This document shows positions 17,206 through 31,200 of a stretch of 64,000 nt of DNA, one piece after another (the stretch's first letter is position 1; each line of letters starts with the position of its first letter). The translations under genes and the position numbers were made by a program. The DNA comes from Motacilla alba alba (Eukaryota > Chordata > Aves > Passeriformes > Motacillidae). The DNA is taken from contig NC_052045.1 of the NCBI RefSeq assembly GCF_015832195.1, positions 310,001 through 374,000 of the forward strand, read 5' to 3'. Under the pieces are notes generated by a model. The model did no database searches. It was not told the origin of the DNA and saw only the letters and a list, made by a program, of their open reading frames with translations.

Positions 17206-20200
17206 AGGAATACAGTCAAGTGTCCCAGGGGGAATTTTATAGAAAATGCTATGTGCAATGTTAATGACTTGGGATGGGGTTGTACGTTTTTCCATAGAGA
17301 GCCAGTAGGGAAACAGATAGAGGACTCGATGAGAAGTGTTCTGCAGGAATCCACTGCTCTGTGGCTCCAGAGACTGGCAGAAGGATAATGAGGGCTTTAA
17401 CCCAAAGTGCCGCCTTGTGCCTTCGTCCTGCTCCATGCCAGAGCCCTGTGAATATCTGGAGCTGGAAGAAATGACAAACTTCTTGGGTGCCACAAGAGAT
17501 TGCATCAGCATTACTGATCCCTACTCGGCTCGTTACTGAAAATGCATCAGGCAGCTATTTGGGTCAGACTGCTAAATTTGTAGACACGGAGTGTCAAGAA
17601 GCCTTTTTGTCAACTTGGTACCGTTTAGTGTTATTTGTCTTCAAGTTCAAAGCAATCGTGGCCTCAGACTTGTGATATTTTCTGCCCTTTCCCCTTTCTG
17701 TTGGCTCAGACCTCTTCCCTTTGAGGTCAACATCAAAATAAAGATGTATGTTTCCTCAGTCTGACCATGGCTCTGACTCTTTAGATCAGCAATCCTATAG
17801 TCCATATGTCTTCCCATCTGTCAACTGGCATTTGAAGCCAGCTTGCTCTTCTATTCTTTCAGACAAGTGTGAGAATCAGAAGTTTCTTTAATGACGGTTT
17901 CGGGCCTTAAAGCATTTGCTAAGATACTACCTATTAAGATCCCTTGATGGCACCTTGAATAGAGATCAAAAGCAACTGAGTTCACTCCACAAATCTGATT
18001 CCGTCAGTCAGTTTAGGGCATTGAGAGAGGGGTGGGGAGGGCTCCGGAGGGCACCGCGCTCCCGCAGTCAGGAGACAGGCTTGGGAAGTCCGAGCCCTGG
18101 CTTCTGGGAGTGACAGAACGCAGCAAACGAGCGCTGCTGAATGGCTGCAGTGGTGGCTGTGCTCCGGCTGCCCGGGCTCCGTGGGCTGGGGAGCAGGCCT
18201 GTGCAGCAGGGCCTGGTGGCTTTGCCAGCGGGCCTGGTTTGGACGAGCGCTCTTTGGTGCTGCATTGGTACCTGTGTCTGCACCTTCGGCTCAGAGAGTA
18301 TTCAAAACCTGTTAGTCACATAAAAATCTGTAGTACAAAATATTCTTCTCATTAATAATTACTACCAGACTGCAATTTGTCTCTTATACTTTGGAGAGCT
18401 GCTAATGATGGGAATCTGTTTGCTGCTTCACCACTGGGACTGCATGAAAGGCGATGTGGAGAGATGCTGCCTGCACAGCATGATCACAGCAAGGTGGTCA
18501 CTCTTTCTGGGGGCACAGTTTGACTTTCAAACTCCCCTATTCTTAATGCTTGTCAGGAGATGATGCAAAGCCCTTGGAATATTTAGGAAAGTGTTTGCTC
18601 TGGTGGTGCATTTCTCCAAGTGACTGTCACTGAGAAGTAAGAAGCTGTGGACATTATTTCAAGCCCAAAGCCTAAACCTCAAGGCCTTGCTGGATTGGGG
18701 GGCTAGAAAATGCAGGGTGCTCACCGTGGGAAGGGTGGAGGAAGGCATTCCCCAGGGACCCTCCCCAGCCAGTGCTAACAAAAGCTGCTGTTTGTTTATG
18801 GGACCCAAATGTCTGAGAAGAGCTGAAAAGCGCCAGGATGTGGCTGAGTGCCGGAGGATGGTGTCACAGTACTGACTGTCAAGTAAAACTTGACTTGCTG
18901 GAGTCAAGGACACCATATGTCCTTAGATTTGTGTTGAAGCCTGTTGAAGTGTGAGCATGAACCTGAAGTCCAGACACTTTCTTTGGCCTCAGTGTCTTTA
19001 ACTGCAGTCATAATGTAATTTCTGCTCGCTGAGCGAAAACAGCTGCTCTGGCTGCCTGCTCTGGAGCCTCGCTGCCTTCAAATCAGGTGGTTAGTCAAAA
19101 CTTGGGGCATGTAGATTGTTTCTTTTTAGGATGGAAAACAGAAATTACTTTGATGCAATTATATGTCTTCACCCAGAAGATGCACCAGCTCCTGGACACT
19201 GCAGTCAGTGAAACATCAAGGGTCATTTTGTGTTCCCACTTGAAGCCAGCTCAAAAGGGATTTCTATCTGAGACTGTCATTGGACTTATTTAAATGCATT
19301 TGGCTTTCTGCTCTTATTCTCTGCCTGTACTCTTGGTGACCTACTGTTTTTCTTTTACAACCCCCACTCAGTCTATTTTGTCTCTTTTACATGACGATAC
19401 TCAGCCAAATTTGTCTTCAACACAGTAATTTTTAGTGTGAATTCATATCTGCCTTTTTAGGGGGTAGTAGCGATGGTGACGTATACTTGTGGTTGCAGCA
19501 GAAGCTGCTATTGAGTTGGATAAAATAGGATGAATGCTGTATAAAAGCCTTCAGAGAGCTGTGAAATCTCCATGCTCTCTTCCTTGTTCTCCTGGGAACA
19601 CTTGCACAAAGAGTATTTTTAATGTGAAGCAAAAAGGATTCTGACGAATACTCATTAACATTTTGTTTCTGCAAAGATACATGATTATCACAAGGCTGCA
19701 AGGGACATGTATTCAGTAAAGCTCTTAGATGTATGCTTAGTTTAATGTATATGCTTAAATCTTCCTGATGGCCCCTGCTTTGCTGAATAGACTTATTAAC
19801 CAAGACAAAACCAGGTATTTGATGGAGCTGATTTGTACTGCTCAGGTATGATGCAGGTCTCCAACCTCACTGCATAATACCACTCTGTGAGCAGTGAATC
19901 CTCTCAAACAAGTGTTGCAGTGGACCGGTTGACTTACACACCCACAAATCATTTGTATCATAATTGTGAACAACAAACCATAAGAGCAGCATTCAGCCAG
20001 AGAGATTGGAAGAGGAAAAAACATCAGAGCCATCATATGCTGTAGCTTGTTCGCGTCATGTGCCTTTGTAGCGGGAGCCCAGATGGAAAACATCCGGCGA
20101 AGGTATTGCTTCTCCATTGCCACCGTGGAAGCTGCGGTGCCATGAATAAAGATCTGATACGGGCTGCAGTCTTTGTCCACACTGGCTCAGTCCCCCAGGG

Positions 20201-20270
20201 CACAGGCAGGCAGCCCCATTTCCTGCTGCCCGTTATTCCGAGCTGGTGAGACCCAGGGCAGCCTTTGTCA
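17206..20270. other. unique gene-free sequence
   Basis: Mostly AT-moderate unique DNA with a GC-richer patch at 18020-18290. Short frames at 17197-17540 (+) and 19842-20180 (-) show no family resemblance. No RNA gene or clear repeat was recognised. Confidence 0.4.
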
Positions 20271-20560
20271 GGAGGAGTTAATGCAGCGGCGTGGCGGCGA
20301 GTGGCCGCTGCTTATCTCGTCTGGAGGCAGAGAGAGCCCGTCTGTCTGCGCCCCTTCCTGCGGGCACGCCGCGGTACGCCGGCTCCGCTCCGGGCGCGCT
20401 GTGGAAGGAAGGTGGAGCGCTGGGATGCTCGGCGGTGCCATTAGATGCTGCCCTAGATTCGCTCCAGAGTGAAGATTCCCCATTGTGCGGGAGAGGAGCA
20501 CGCTTTGGCGGGCACGGCAGCAGCGCAAGTAAGCAGACATGACAGAAGGGTTTCCAGGCT
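20271..20560. other. small CpG-rich patch
   Basis: About 290 bp rich in CpG in an otherwise AT-moderate region. An open frame on the minus strand (20738 to 20268) passes through it, with a protein-like but unrecognised N-terminal part. Candidate orphan CpG island. Confidence 0.35.
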
Positions 20561-22774
20561 TGCTGGAGTTCTCGTATCTTGTCACAGGGGGAACCATACA
20601 CTCATTTTTCATGAGGTCCCCATTCTTCCAGTGGTTGTAATCCACTTTCTGCGCCTCTTTCCGTATGAAACATTTGGTTCCTTTTAGCAGTTGTTCGGGT
20701 GGAATAACGAAGTCTAAGAGATGGAAACCAACAAACAAAAAAAGTCCCCCCCAAAAGATTGCATGGTCCTAGCTATTTCTTTTATAAAAATGAAATGTTT
20801 GAAGATGTTTTGTATAGCTGAGTGCCATCTTGCGTCACTTGAAGCGTGCTGAAGCTTTGACACCATGTTTCTGGGAACGGCAGTTCTGTCACTGTGCAGT
20901 GGATGGTTTGCTAAGACCTTCTTTAATGTAACCCCTCTAAATACCGCTGCAGCCTCAGGGGGTGATCCAGGGCGGACCAGAAGCCCACGTGTCTCTCCTG
21001 GGAATGAGAAGCTCCGGGTTCTGGTTCTTAATTACAGGGTTTTCTGTTTTACATACGAAGAACACTGAGGAGCGCAGGGCTGGCTGCGGGACGTCCGTGG
21101 CTGCGGTGTTCAGGAGCTGCCGCCAGACGAGCTCATCAGGGATGGTTCGGTACTGGTTCCGTAGCCCGGGGCAGGAGGGCAGCAGTCAGTTCCCCTGCTT
21201 GGCCACAAATACTAATTCAAGCGGGCCTCTTGTCCCTGCAGGGCAGGGTGAGCAACTTCAGAATATGACAAGTACTTAGTAATTGTCACTGAAGATCAGT
21301 CACCCAAGAAGAGCACTGTTTTCTTTAGACTAACTGGCCAAAAGCATCCTGGTTTAATTTCAGGAGGGACAGGGGTGTTACACTGCTGTTTTTTACATCA
21401 CCATTCATTTTGACTGTGCTGCAACAACAGGTTACTTATTATGTGTGTGTAATTGGGGGTATTTTTATTAGTTGATGGAAAGATAGCTGTGTAATTAATG
21501 GACTGGGTAATTTGTTCTAACAATAAGCCACATTGTGATATGATTGTTAAACAATTCTACCTTAGCAGAAAAAGAAACATTTGCAGAATGGAGCTCAGGG
21601 TTTCTAAGAAAGCTTGCTTGGCCTTGGGTGAAGACTGGAGACGGTAGCACCTGTTAGCATGAAGCAAATGAAGATGGTGTATCACTGCTATTTATGTGAC
21701 AGAGGTCGAGCATTATAAACATGTCACTTCTTGCACAGAGCACAAGTGCACAGAGCTGGAATAAAAAATATGGAACTACAAATGGTTAAACTCCACCCAG
21801 CATTTGACATAAGTACTCTTTCTCAGCACATAAGTAATGTGAATGTTATGTTGCACAAATACTTAGAGCTTCATTTACCCTCATCTTCTTTTCATTATTT
21901 GCAGGAGGTCTTGTTCTCTGATGGTGTCCTGAAAATACAAAGTGGATATTATTCTTATCTCTGCTGCTGATATTTACTGCTGATAAATAGACTCAGTAAA
22001 ATGGGAACAAATGCTTGTTTCATAATCCTCCTGCAACTGCTGCCTTCATTATATTTGAAGAACACAGAGATTAAGTCTGTCATTTGCCAACAGCATGTTT
22101 CCAGTTTCTGTTTATCTAGTACTCACAAGCAACTGGATATTAATATTAACCTGTACCTGGGCTGAAATATATTTTTTTCCTTCTTGGGTAAGATATGAGG
22201 ATTAATTATGGATGTACTCACTCTAGCCTTTCAGCCTGGCTGGGATGGCAATTTTTTCCCCCATGCTGCAGTGTCTGAAGTATGTTTTCTCCGCGGTGGA
22301 GGTGAAGTTTGTACTGCGGTGAATTGATCTTTGCCTCCTTAGAAGTTTTATATTTTTAAAATATTTTTGTGCACGTGTGTAAAGTCCATTTTCTGAAAAT
22401 GAATTTCTTTTTATCACAATATGTTATTAGACCACATCTTAAGAGTTAAAGTTTTATCATAGTCAGATTCTATTTGCAGATAGCATCATGTGGAGACTGT
22501 TTTCAAAAGCATTAACTCAAACCACACGGATGCACAACTATTTTAGAAGATGAGAATTCACACATGCTTTTTATTACAATGCACATAAAACTGAAGTATA
22601 ATACAGTAGGCTTGGCAATAAAACAGAGTAGTTGATATATAAATTTTATGCTGGTTCTTTAGATTAATGAACTGCTTTTCTTGATGAATTGAGGATGAAT
22701 GAGTAAACCACAATGATCTGATTAGATACTAAATCAGTTGTTTTCTGGCAATTCAGAAATTGTGTATCTAGTTC
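20561..22774. other. unique gene-free, AT-rich sequence
   Basis: Contains a notable AT-rich block at about 21420-21560 with several ATTA/TAAT cores and two AACAAT (SOX-like) motifs, and another at 22300-22660. A possible MIR-like scrap (CACAGAGATTAAGT at 22064-22077) is too short to assign. No coding gene. Confidence 0.4.
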
Positions 22775-22857
22775 AGTTTTGTTTTTTTTGTTGTTTTTGT
22801 TTTGGTTTTTTTTTTTTTTTTTTTTTTTGTTTGTTTGGTTTGGGTTTTTTTCTATTT
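22775..22857 (+). repeat. T/G-rich tract with 23-T run
   Basis: T blocks separated by G, including an uninterrupted run of 23 T at 22806-22828, followed by GTTTGTTTGG. Low complexity; the flanking Phe-rich and Lys/Asn-rich frames are artefacts. Probably length-variable. Confidence 0.85.
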
Positions 22858-25800
22858 CCCCCGGGACAACTTGATAACCTTCTTGTGCTAGCCAAACCAC
22901 TAAAGAGGCATTGTCAGTCTCTTCAAGTTCCCTATTGTTCTCAGAAAATCACTTCCTTAAGACACATCCATATGTTGAGGGTCTCAGTAGTACTTTGTGG
23001 GAAACAAAGTTATGGATTAAATTCATTTAGTCTGTAACACCACTGAAGCTGGATTCAGCTGGCAGAAATACCTCTTGATGCTGTTGTAGCAGGGGGGAGT
23101 CTGCCTTTGCCTTCTCTTTTCTGGCACAAGAAATAGGGAGAGGTCAGTCATCAATAAGGACAGCTGCCGGTGAGGGAGATTCCTCAGGGCTGAGGTTTCA
23201 AGTTGATCCACTTCATAAGTTTGGAAGCTCGGATTTGAATTTAGGAATATAAATGAGGTCAGTGATTTTCCAAATGAGGTGAACAGCCAGACGACCTCCT
23301 TCTGTAGGGCGGGCCCCGGATGTGTTTGTGGCAGAGAGAGACCTTTTCAATTTTAGAGGCACCGGGAAGAAAAAATACAGATGGGAAGCTGCCACAAGCC
23401 AGACAAGCCTCTAGAGGCTGGCAGGGAAGGAGTTAATCAGCCCCTTGACAGCAGTCAGTGAGAGCAGGGCCTGGGCAGCAGGTAGTGATCTGTAGGAGGG
23501 TTGGGATGGGCCAGCTGGGAAAAATGATCTGATTTCTTTGGGACGGGGTCTCTATAAAAGCCTGTCTCAGCAGAAGGGGCTGTTGGAGAGACAGCTTTGC
23601 TCTTTGGCTGTAAGGCGTTCTGGCTCAGCCTGTTGTTACAGATTTTGGTGAGATGAACTCTGTCTTGCACTTTCCTTCCGAGTCCTGCTAGTGGTTCCCA
23701 AAGAGGTGCTGCTGTTGCAGTGAGGGCCTCCCTTCTCTATGGTGGTGATCCTTGAGCTCGGTGGCATCTCCCTCTGGTGCTGCAGGTCCCGGCTGGGAGG
23801 GCAGATTGGCCACCTTGGGAATGGAGCCATGCCAGAAGCTAGCTGACATAAACTCTCCCAGGGGAAAAGATGCTTGTCCTGATTCTCCCTTCCCTTACCT
23901 TGGTCCGGAGCAAAAGTGCTGTGGATTACTCCAGGAATGAGTGGCTCCTGGAGAGTGGAGGGCTATGGTATCCTGTGTCCACAGGGAAGCTCTGGGGTGG
24001 TGGTAGAGCCCCTCCATGCAAAGGGTGAGTGCTGTGAAGAATGGGAATGCCTGCATTTAAGGCTGTAAGGGTTAAATCTGATGGAGATGGTGAGCCCTCC
24101 AAGGTGACAGGAGCAGCTGCTGTAGAGGTGGTTGGAAAATGCAGAGTGCTGTGAGACTTTTGCCAGGGCTCTGGGGCAGTTCTAGTGGCAGGAAGGGCAG
24201 GATAACTAGGGCAGCCCAGGGGGTTTCAGCGTGTGCAGCTGTGTTGTGGCTCACATGGGAGAGGGCTGAAATGGAGGGAGAAAGAAAACAAGTGGTGGAA
24301 TTGAAGAAGGTGGCAGCACTGACACAGTGGTGAACTGGCGAGTGCAAGCTGCGGGCGTCTCTCAGATGGGCTGTAAGAAAGGGAAGGAGACATGTGGCAT
24401 GCAGAAAAAAAAGAATAATAATACTAAAAAAATTTAAAAGCTCAGTTAGAGAGGTCAGAGCTTGAAGTGAGCCTGCCAGGAGTGAGGGTCCTGTCCCGGG
24501 GATCCTTTGCATCCAGAAGCTGCCATGGCATGCACAGACCTCTGTCTGGTCCCTTTTCTTCCTTGGTAGCGTCTTCCCCCTCCCCCTCCTCCTTTGTCAG
24601 GCAACTCGTTAACACTTATTAGCAAGCATCTTCAAAAGGCCAGGAGGGGGGAAAGGATGGGAGAGGAGCTGAGATGGCTAAAGGAAATGATTAGGAGATT
24701 CCTTTTCCTTTCTGCCTATTGAGGCTTTAATGACCAGCCCTTGCGCTGTCTGTGCCCTGCATTGTTATCCGGGCCTGCCCTGGGACCGCAGCACCCCAGC
24801 CAGCCCCGGCACTGATCCGCTCTGACATCTGGGGCACTGAAGTGCCCACCCCCGCTAACCTTTCTCATGCTGGGCGCTCGCTGGGGTTTACTCCTCTCGC
24901 TGCCCTTGGCATTGATGGCAGAGCTGTGCCAGCACTGCTCCAGTCTCCTGCTGGTTCACCCCTCCGAGTGTACCCTCTAAGCTGCCTGGCTGGAGTGCCC
25001 CTGTGTGATCCTGCCTGGTGACTGATCTCTGTTTCTGTCTGAACACGGCTGGAAAACCCCGGGTATCCAGCGCCAAGGAGCTGCTGGGCAGTGCCCAGGC
25101 TGGTTTCGTGGATAGGATTGTGCTTGCCTGAGGTGGAGGACAGAGGGTTGAATAAAGGTGACAGAATTTGGCCCAGAGCTTTCTATTTCTGCCTTATAGT
25201 TCCAGCTGCAATGTGTGTTCAGTGGTGTCCTCTTCGGCTAGTCTATCTGGAGCTGAGACCTGATCCCATAGGGGAGGATGGCAGAGCTCCCGTTGGTGGT
25301 GGGAGGAGTGCACTGGAGCCGCAGAGGCTGTTCTGTGCTGCTCTGTTGTGGACTGTGGGTTATATTTGTTTTGTTCTGTCCATCAGAGTCTTCACCCTTT
25401 CCAAGTTACAGTACAGGAACAGATCCTGGGTGGTTTTTATGCATTAGTGAACTCCACAGAGAAGGACTGGTCTGTCAAAAAGCTACTCTGACTTGGCCAT
25501 GACAATCATCCCTCCTCCCCTCCCATCCAACAGACAAAAATTGAGAAATTTCCAGAAGTTGCTGAAGTTCTGCATCTACCAAGGACTCTGTAGGCATAAA
25601 ATAGCAGTGTTTGTTGTCTTTTCACAAAGCTGCTGCCTTTTCCTGCAAGAACAGCACCTTGGCATCTAGAGAGCTGGGTGCCAGCAGCGCATGCTTGAGC
25701 AAGCAGGTGACCTTCGGTGCGAAGTTCCTGCTTTGCAGAGAGGAAGAAAGCTTTCATAGATTTCCTGCCCCTACCTGATGATCTTTAAGTGGGGTTGTGT

Positions 25801-27989
25801 ATGTGTAACTGCATGCAAAGGCAAAGCCTTTATCCCAGGAATGGGCCCTTTGGGACAGAGACTTAAAGTAACTATCAGAATATCTGTGTGTGGGTTGGGG
25901 CTGGAGTTAAAGGTCTAGGGTGCTTCCTGAAGACAGATCTGACTCTGAAAGGCAGTGCTGCATCTGCTCTGGGCCTTGCTGCAGACCTGGCATCTCTGCT
26001 GGGCTTCCTCAGTGTCTTCCACTGACCTACTGGTGCAGATGTGTGTTTAATATTGCTCTGTGGCCACCTACCAGTACCTGGAAAGAAGTGTTGACAGGGC
26101 TTGGTTATACAGAGCATAGATGTGATTCTTAGTAATATAAAGTCATTTGCTCCAGAAGATGTTTTGAGGGCTCTGGCTGACTCCTTGGGGATGTGAAGTC
26201 TTGGTGGCAGTGTAGAGACAAATAGAGGCTTGCTAAATCAGGGGATGTTTTACTGTTGAGCCCAAGCTGCAAAGTTTGTTGACTCAGTTTGTTGACATTT
26301 GTGTCAGCATCAAAGATGAGTACAAATTTGAAATGAAAGTGAGTAAGTGATTTAGTTTATTCTGTTTTTTTAGCTTGTAGAACATACCATGGGTAATGTG
26401 GAGAGAAACCAGACCAAAGAGCTGCTGGTGGCTGGCTGGAGTATTCCTGCTCGTATTCCTGCTCCGAGTGCCGGGAGCCTGAGTTCACACCAGCTCCTAG
26501 AAGGCTCCTTCTTTCAACAACTTATTATTACAGTCTGCTGAGAGTGTGAGCCAATCTCCTCTGTGTCAATAGCTGAGGGTTTAATTTTAAACAAGGGGAA
26601 AAGTGGATTTTCAGATGAATACTGGAAAATTGGAAATATGCATGGAAAAAAAGCACAGAGAAGAACTGGTGAGCTGGAAAAAATAGAAAAATATTATTAT
26701 TTTTTGGTGTTTTTCAGAGTACATTCTTTATATGGTACTTATTCCATGCAGCACTTTGGAAAGCATTTGGCAAATGCATAGAAGTAATCTGTAGGATACT
26801 TTGTAGTCAGATGCCATAACTTAGATTAATTTACTGCCTTCAGAAATAGCTGCAAACAAATGCACTGATTAATGTGTCAGTTTAAAATTTGTGTGGGGAA
26901 AGAGTTATAACTGTAGAAAACAGGAAATATTTAGGACAGACATTTCAAAAATGTTATAGCTTCTTATTAAGAGAAGAGGAATAACTTTCAATTATGCATT
27001 TTATTAATATCTCCTTTTTAGCTCTATGAAATGGTAACAATGTTAAAATCCCCTCCTGGGAAGTAATGTCACATGGCTTGCCACTGATAGAACTCAGGAG
27101 GTTAGGAGATGCTGGTGGAGTTAGCCAGTTGTTAATCAGTGGCTCATTTGCAGCCCAGTCTTGCTCTAGCTGGACTGGAGATAATCAGATGATAATTTTG
27201 ACTAGGAGGCGGGTTTGTTGTGAACTTGGTGTCTTAACAAGATCCGTATGGAATGGCTTTATTCCCGTGGTAAAATCAGGTCAGCTGTTGAGCTTTGTGG
27301 TGGTGGCAGGTCAGCAGGTGTTGTGCTGAGGTGTCTGTGGGGCTGGAGCAGCAGGGCCACTCGCTGCTGGGCACTGGTGGCTCCCGCTGGCTTCCCGACA
27401 GCCCTGCAGCTGCTGGCTGTGCTGGGGGGCAGCATCCTGAGCCGAGATGCTGGGCAGCATCTGGAGCAGGTCTGGAGGAGCTGGTGCCCAGTACAAAACC
27501 CTGAGGGGCTGGTGGGAGCAAGATGTTTCTGTAGCCTGTGGGGTCTGGACCTGGACTTGCCCTGCAGAGCTGGGACAGTGGCCCTGCTGTGACACACCTG
27601 ATGATGGGGTCTGGCACAAGTCCCCTCAGAGAGGTGTGGGGAATATGGGAGGGCTGTGGGATTCAGCCACTGAGGTCCCAAAGGCTCTGAGGTTCAGCAT
27701 TTCTGTGACAGGCTGTTGGTAGGGCACCTGGGAAATACCAGGAGCACCAGGGCTGGATATAAAGCTACTGTGGGCCTGCTCCTGATGGGATATTCCTTCA
27801 GAAATGAGTGAGTTCCACAGGATTTGCTGTGAAACCTCTTCACTGCAGGTCAATAACTGAGAGTTGGTTCATTACACTCCTGTCTCCTGCTGCTTATGGT
27901 GTTGGTTCCCTTTGCCTCCTTATCCTTGAAGCACAAACTCCATGTAGCAACTGGCAGCTGTAGTGACTAGCTCAGCTCCTTGTCTTCCT
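22858..27989. other. unique gene-free sequence
   Basis: GC-moderate, gene-free DNA. The longest frames (for example 24072-24512 minus, 25091-25447 plus, 27259-27681 minus) show no resemblance to known families and have biased, GC-driven composition. An AT-rich part at about 26820-27060 might be regulatory. Confidence 0.4.
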
Positions 27990-28215
27990 GTAAATACTAG
28001 TTTTCTCCCCCCCAGAAAAGGAGTTTTGGTGATATAATCCCAATGAATGAAGGGGTTTTCTTAATTAAAGTAATAATCTGAAAGTTGTCTTTAAGTGTGT
28101 AAACAAGCTGATTGCAGCAGGCGCATGAATAGCTCTAATGAGCACGTGTGGGTACTGAATTAACCATGGTTCACAAGCCATGCATGGCTATATGGTTATT
28201 CACAAATAACCACTT
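27990..28215. promoter_or_regulatory. candidate regulatory block with clustered palindromes
   Basis: Within about 220 bp are TTAATTAA (28061-28068), the forkhead-type GTAAACA (28099-28105), the E-box CACGTG (28143-28148) and three dyad symmetries in 51 bp: AACCATGGTT (28162-28171), AGCCATGCATGGCT (28176-28189) and TGGTTATT/AATAACCA with a CACA loop (28193-28212). No coding frame is present. The density of symmetric motifs suggests a protein-binding platform such as an enhancer. That is inference. Confidence 0.4.
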
Positions 28216-31200
28216 TCCCCTTTTGCTTGACTTTGCCTGCCACCCCAAAAAATCTGGTCTTTACACAGCAAAAAGGAACCTGCATCTTTCACAGGAGGAG
28301 AGCTTTGGTGGCAGTCGCTGCTCTTAAGGTGGCTGGGGAGGCAGCCCTTGCTCTTGGTATTTTTTCCCTGAGGTGAAGTGCAGCCTGGTGGGTACAGCGT
28401 GTGTGCTCAGCGTTGGCCTCTCCTCCTGGTGGGTTGTTGCAGGGCCCTTGGAGGAGGCACTCCCCTGCTGGCTGTGATGGGGTGCCCTGTCTGTGAAATG
28501 GGAGCACAATGGCTCTTGCAAGGCTTTGTGTTTTGTTAGGAGCTCCTCGGAGAAAGGGCCCTACAGAAGTGCAGATCATCTTCTTAATCTGCTGTTAATT
28601 GCTGATATATTTATTACTGCAGTAAGCAGGATGGCAGTAGTAGGGTGATGGTAGGCTCAGCTGATCTCTACGTGGGTAGAAGGACACTGACTTCTTGTGA
28701 CCCTCCCAAGGAGGTGCCTGCTGGGCTTGCTGCTCTGCTGGTGCTGGTGGGACTCTGGAGGAGTCTTTCCTTTCCAGGCTTAGGAACACCTCCATGGTTT
28801 GACTGAAAAGAGCTTGTGTGTGTACCTTCTATCTATTGGAAGAGAAATAAAGTTTCATTGCTAAATGTCACCTGGGTCATCCTGCCTGCAGCCTAAAATA
28901 GCAAAAGAAGACACAGGGCATAGTTTAACTTCCAGAGAGTTGAGTACAGCTTCTTTCCTGATCAAGAGGAGATCAGGGTTTGTGTTGTGGTGTACTCATG
29001 GCACTTGGACTTGATCTCCTGTTTTCGTAGCAACTCATTCTTCTCTGCTGTCATTTCAAGACACCATGTTGTGAAGTGGAAATTCAGCCTCTTGTTAACT
29101 GTTGTGTTGCTGCAAACAGCCTCCTTCTTTTTGAGTGCCCAGATCTAGCACAAAATTAAGGTGGAGGGGAAATGCTGAATCAGTGACACCAAAGACACCT
29201 GTCTTTTTTTTAAACAGTGATTTGTATCATGGATTAGGATGTTTGTGTGTCTGCTTCCATCCTGAATCTGTGACTTAATGTTTCTCTCTTGGGATAACAA
29301 TAAATGGTCCAAGAGGCTGTGGAGGAGATGGCTTTTGGGGATCTACTACAGTTTGTTGTGTATCTGTCCTGTAAATTCATATGCCATGCTACTGTCATGG
29401 GCTTTATGCTCTTCTGGGTCTCCATGATCATTAAACAGACCAGTGAGCTACTAGGGTAACCCTGGCTCTGAAGATATTTGTGTTTACCAGTGTCTGCTTT
29501 TACGTGCAAAAACTCAAGGGAGGAGATTTCTGTGGGGCTCCATGTGTTCCCTTCCCCAGCTAGCGATGTCTGATATGTGCATGTCCCCTGTGCACTCCCT
29601 TTCTCCTGTCCCTCGGGGTGGGATAGCCATTCCCTGGTGAGTGCTGGAAGCAGCACTCTGGTGCTGCTGGAGATCTTGTTACAGGATGGGTTCTGCTCTT
29701 CCTCCTAAATTCGCCTGAAAGAAAAAGACCAAAACAGCAACACAAATCCAAGCTCGGGTAGGGTTGTTACAGCAGAGTCCTGTGCACACACAGGGATGCT
29801 TCCATAGGCATTTGAGTTAAAATGGAAACTCCCAGGTGGAATTTCTGCACTGGGAGTGACCTGTCTGGCTCCCTTCCCTTTCCTGCCAAAGGGAAGGTAA
29901 TGCTGCCCTGCTCTCGGAGAAGCTCTCTGGTGCCTGTTCAATGGATGTGAGTCCAAGCTGGCTTTTGGGAGCAAGATGTGTGTGAAGCTTGTTGTCTGCT
30001 GCCCTGCAGGAGCTGGACCACAGGAACTGTAGGGAATTACAACCTTCAGGTGTATTTCTTTCTTCTGTCAAGCAGGCTGAGGTTTGCTGGAGATTTCTGG
30101 TTTCAAGGTTTGGCAGAAATTGTCATTTCACATTGCTAGCAAAGAGTCTGAATATATGCCATATAATTAACACCAGGAAATTCTGACTCCTGAGGCTATA
30201 GGGTTAAACAAATATATGTCCCCATTAAACTTGAATAATAAGAGGTTAACTCATTAGGAAAAGAACACTCTTGATGTGCTTAATGGAGGGAGAGAGTATT
30301 AACTCTTACAGTTCCTTGTGAACCCTTATGTCAGTTACACTTTCATTTTTGAGTGTTCATTTTTCTGCTGCTTTACACCTCCAAATTGACCCATTTATTC
30401 TGTTTTTATCCTGTTTATTCTGTATGAGTTCTCTTTTGTTTCCTGGATTATTGATATGCCTGGATCCTTTGGAGTCTTGAAAAATATGCATCGTTGATGG
30501 TTGGTGCATACTTTAAAATAATATGCAGCACAGAACAAAGGCAAATCTTTAAAACCCCTTATTTGAAAATAGTGAAGGAAAATAGGTGAAGTATAGATAA
30601 ATTAATATAGCCAAGGGACAAACCTGCAAGCCTAATGGTTCTTTGATTGTGGTATGAGCAAGCCTTATCCGGGGTGTGGCTCTGGAATGCCTTTGGTGTT
30701 CCCCAAGTGCTGTTGTGCTCTGGAGAGCAGGTCTTGTCTGAAATCCTCACTCTGGCAGAGCTGATTGCTCCCTTCATGCTGGACACTGGTGAAAATAAGT
30801 CAGCTCCTCCAGCCCTTTCCTCTGTGTCCTCTTCCTTGCCGAGCACTGACCAGGCACTCCAGATTGCAGCTGCTGGTGGAATGGGAGAGATTCTCAAACA
30901 CGAAAGTGATGTTTCTCCTGGCGAATTCCTCCTCGCTCCAGGCATATTTGTGTTGTTCTTTTGAACAGTTTCAGTCTGGCTTCTTGGGAACTTCTGGCAC
31001 TATGAAGTCAATAATCCTATTGCTGATCATGCTGTTGTCAAAATAATTATTCCAAGTGTTGGCTCCATATGATGCAATTAAACTATTGATTAGTACAGTT
31101 TGGTCCAACCAAGGAAGAAAATGTGGTCCTTTGCACAGATTTCCTAGAACTGAGAGACTGATTTTTCTTTGAGGTTGTCCTATTAAACAAAAGGAACAGA

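Noticed and set aside
20268..20738. 156-codon minus-strand frame with a protein-like first third
   Set aside because: The remainder is CpG-patch translation and I recognise no family.
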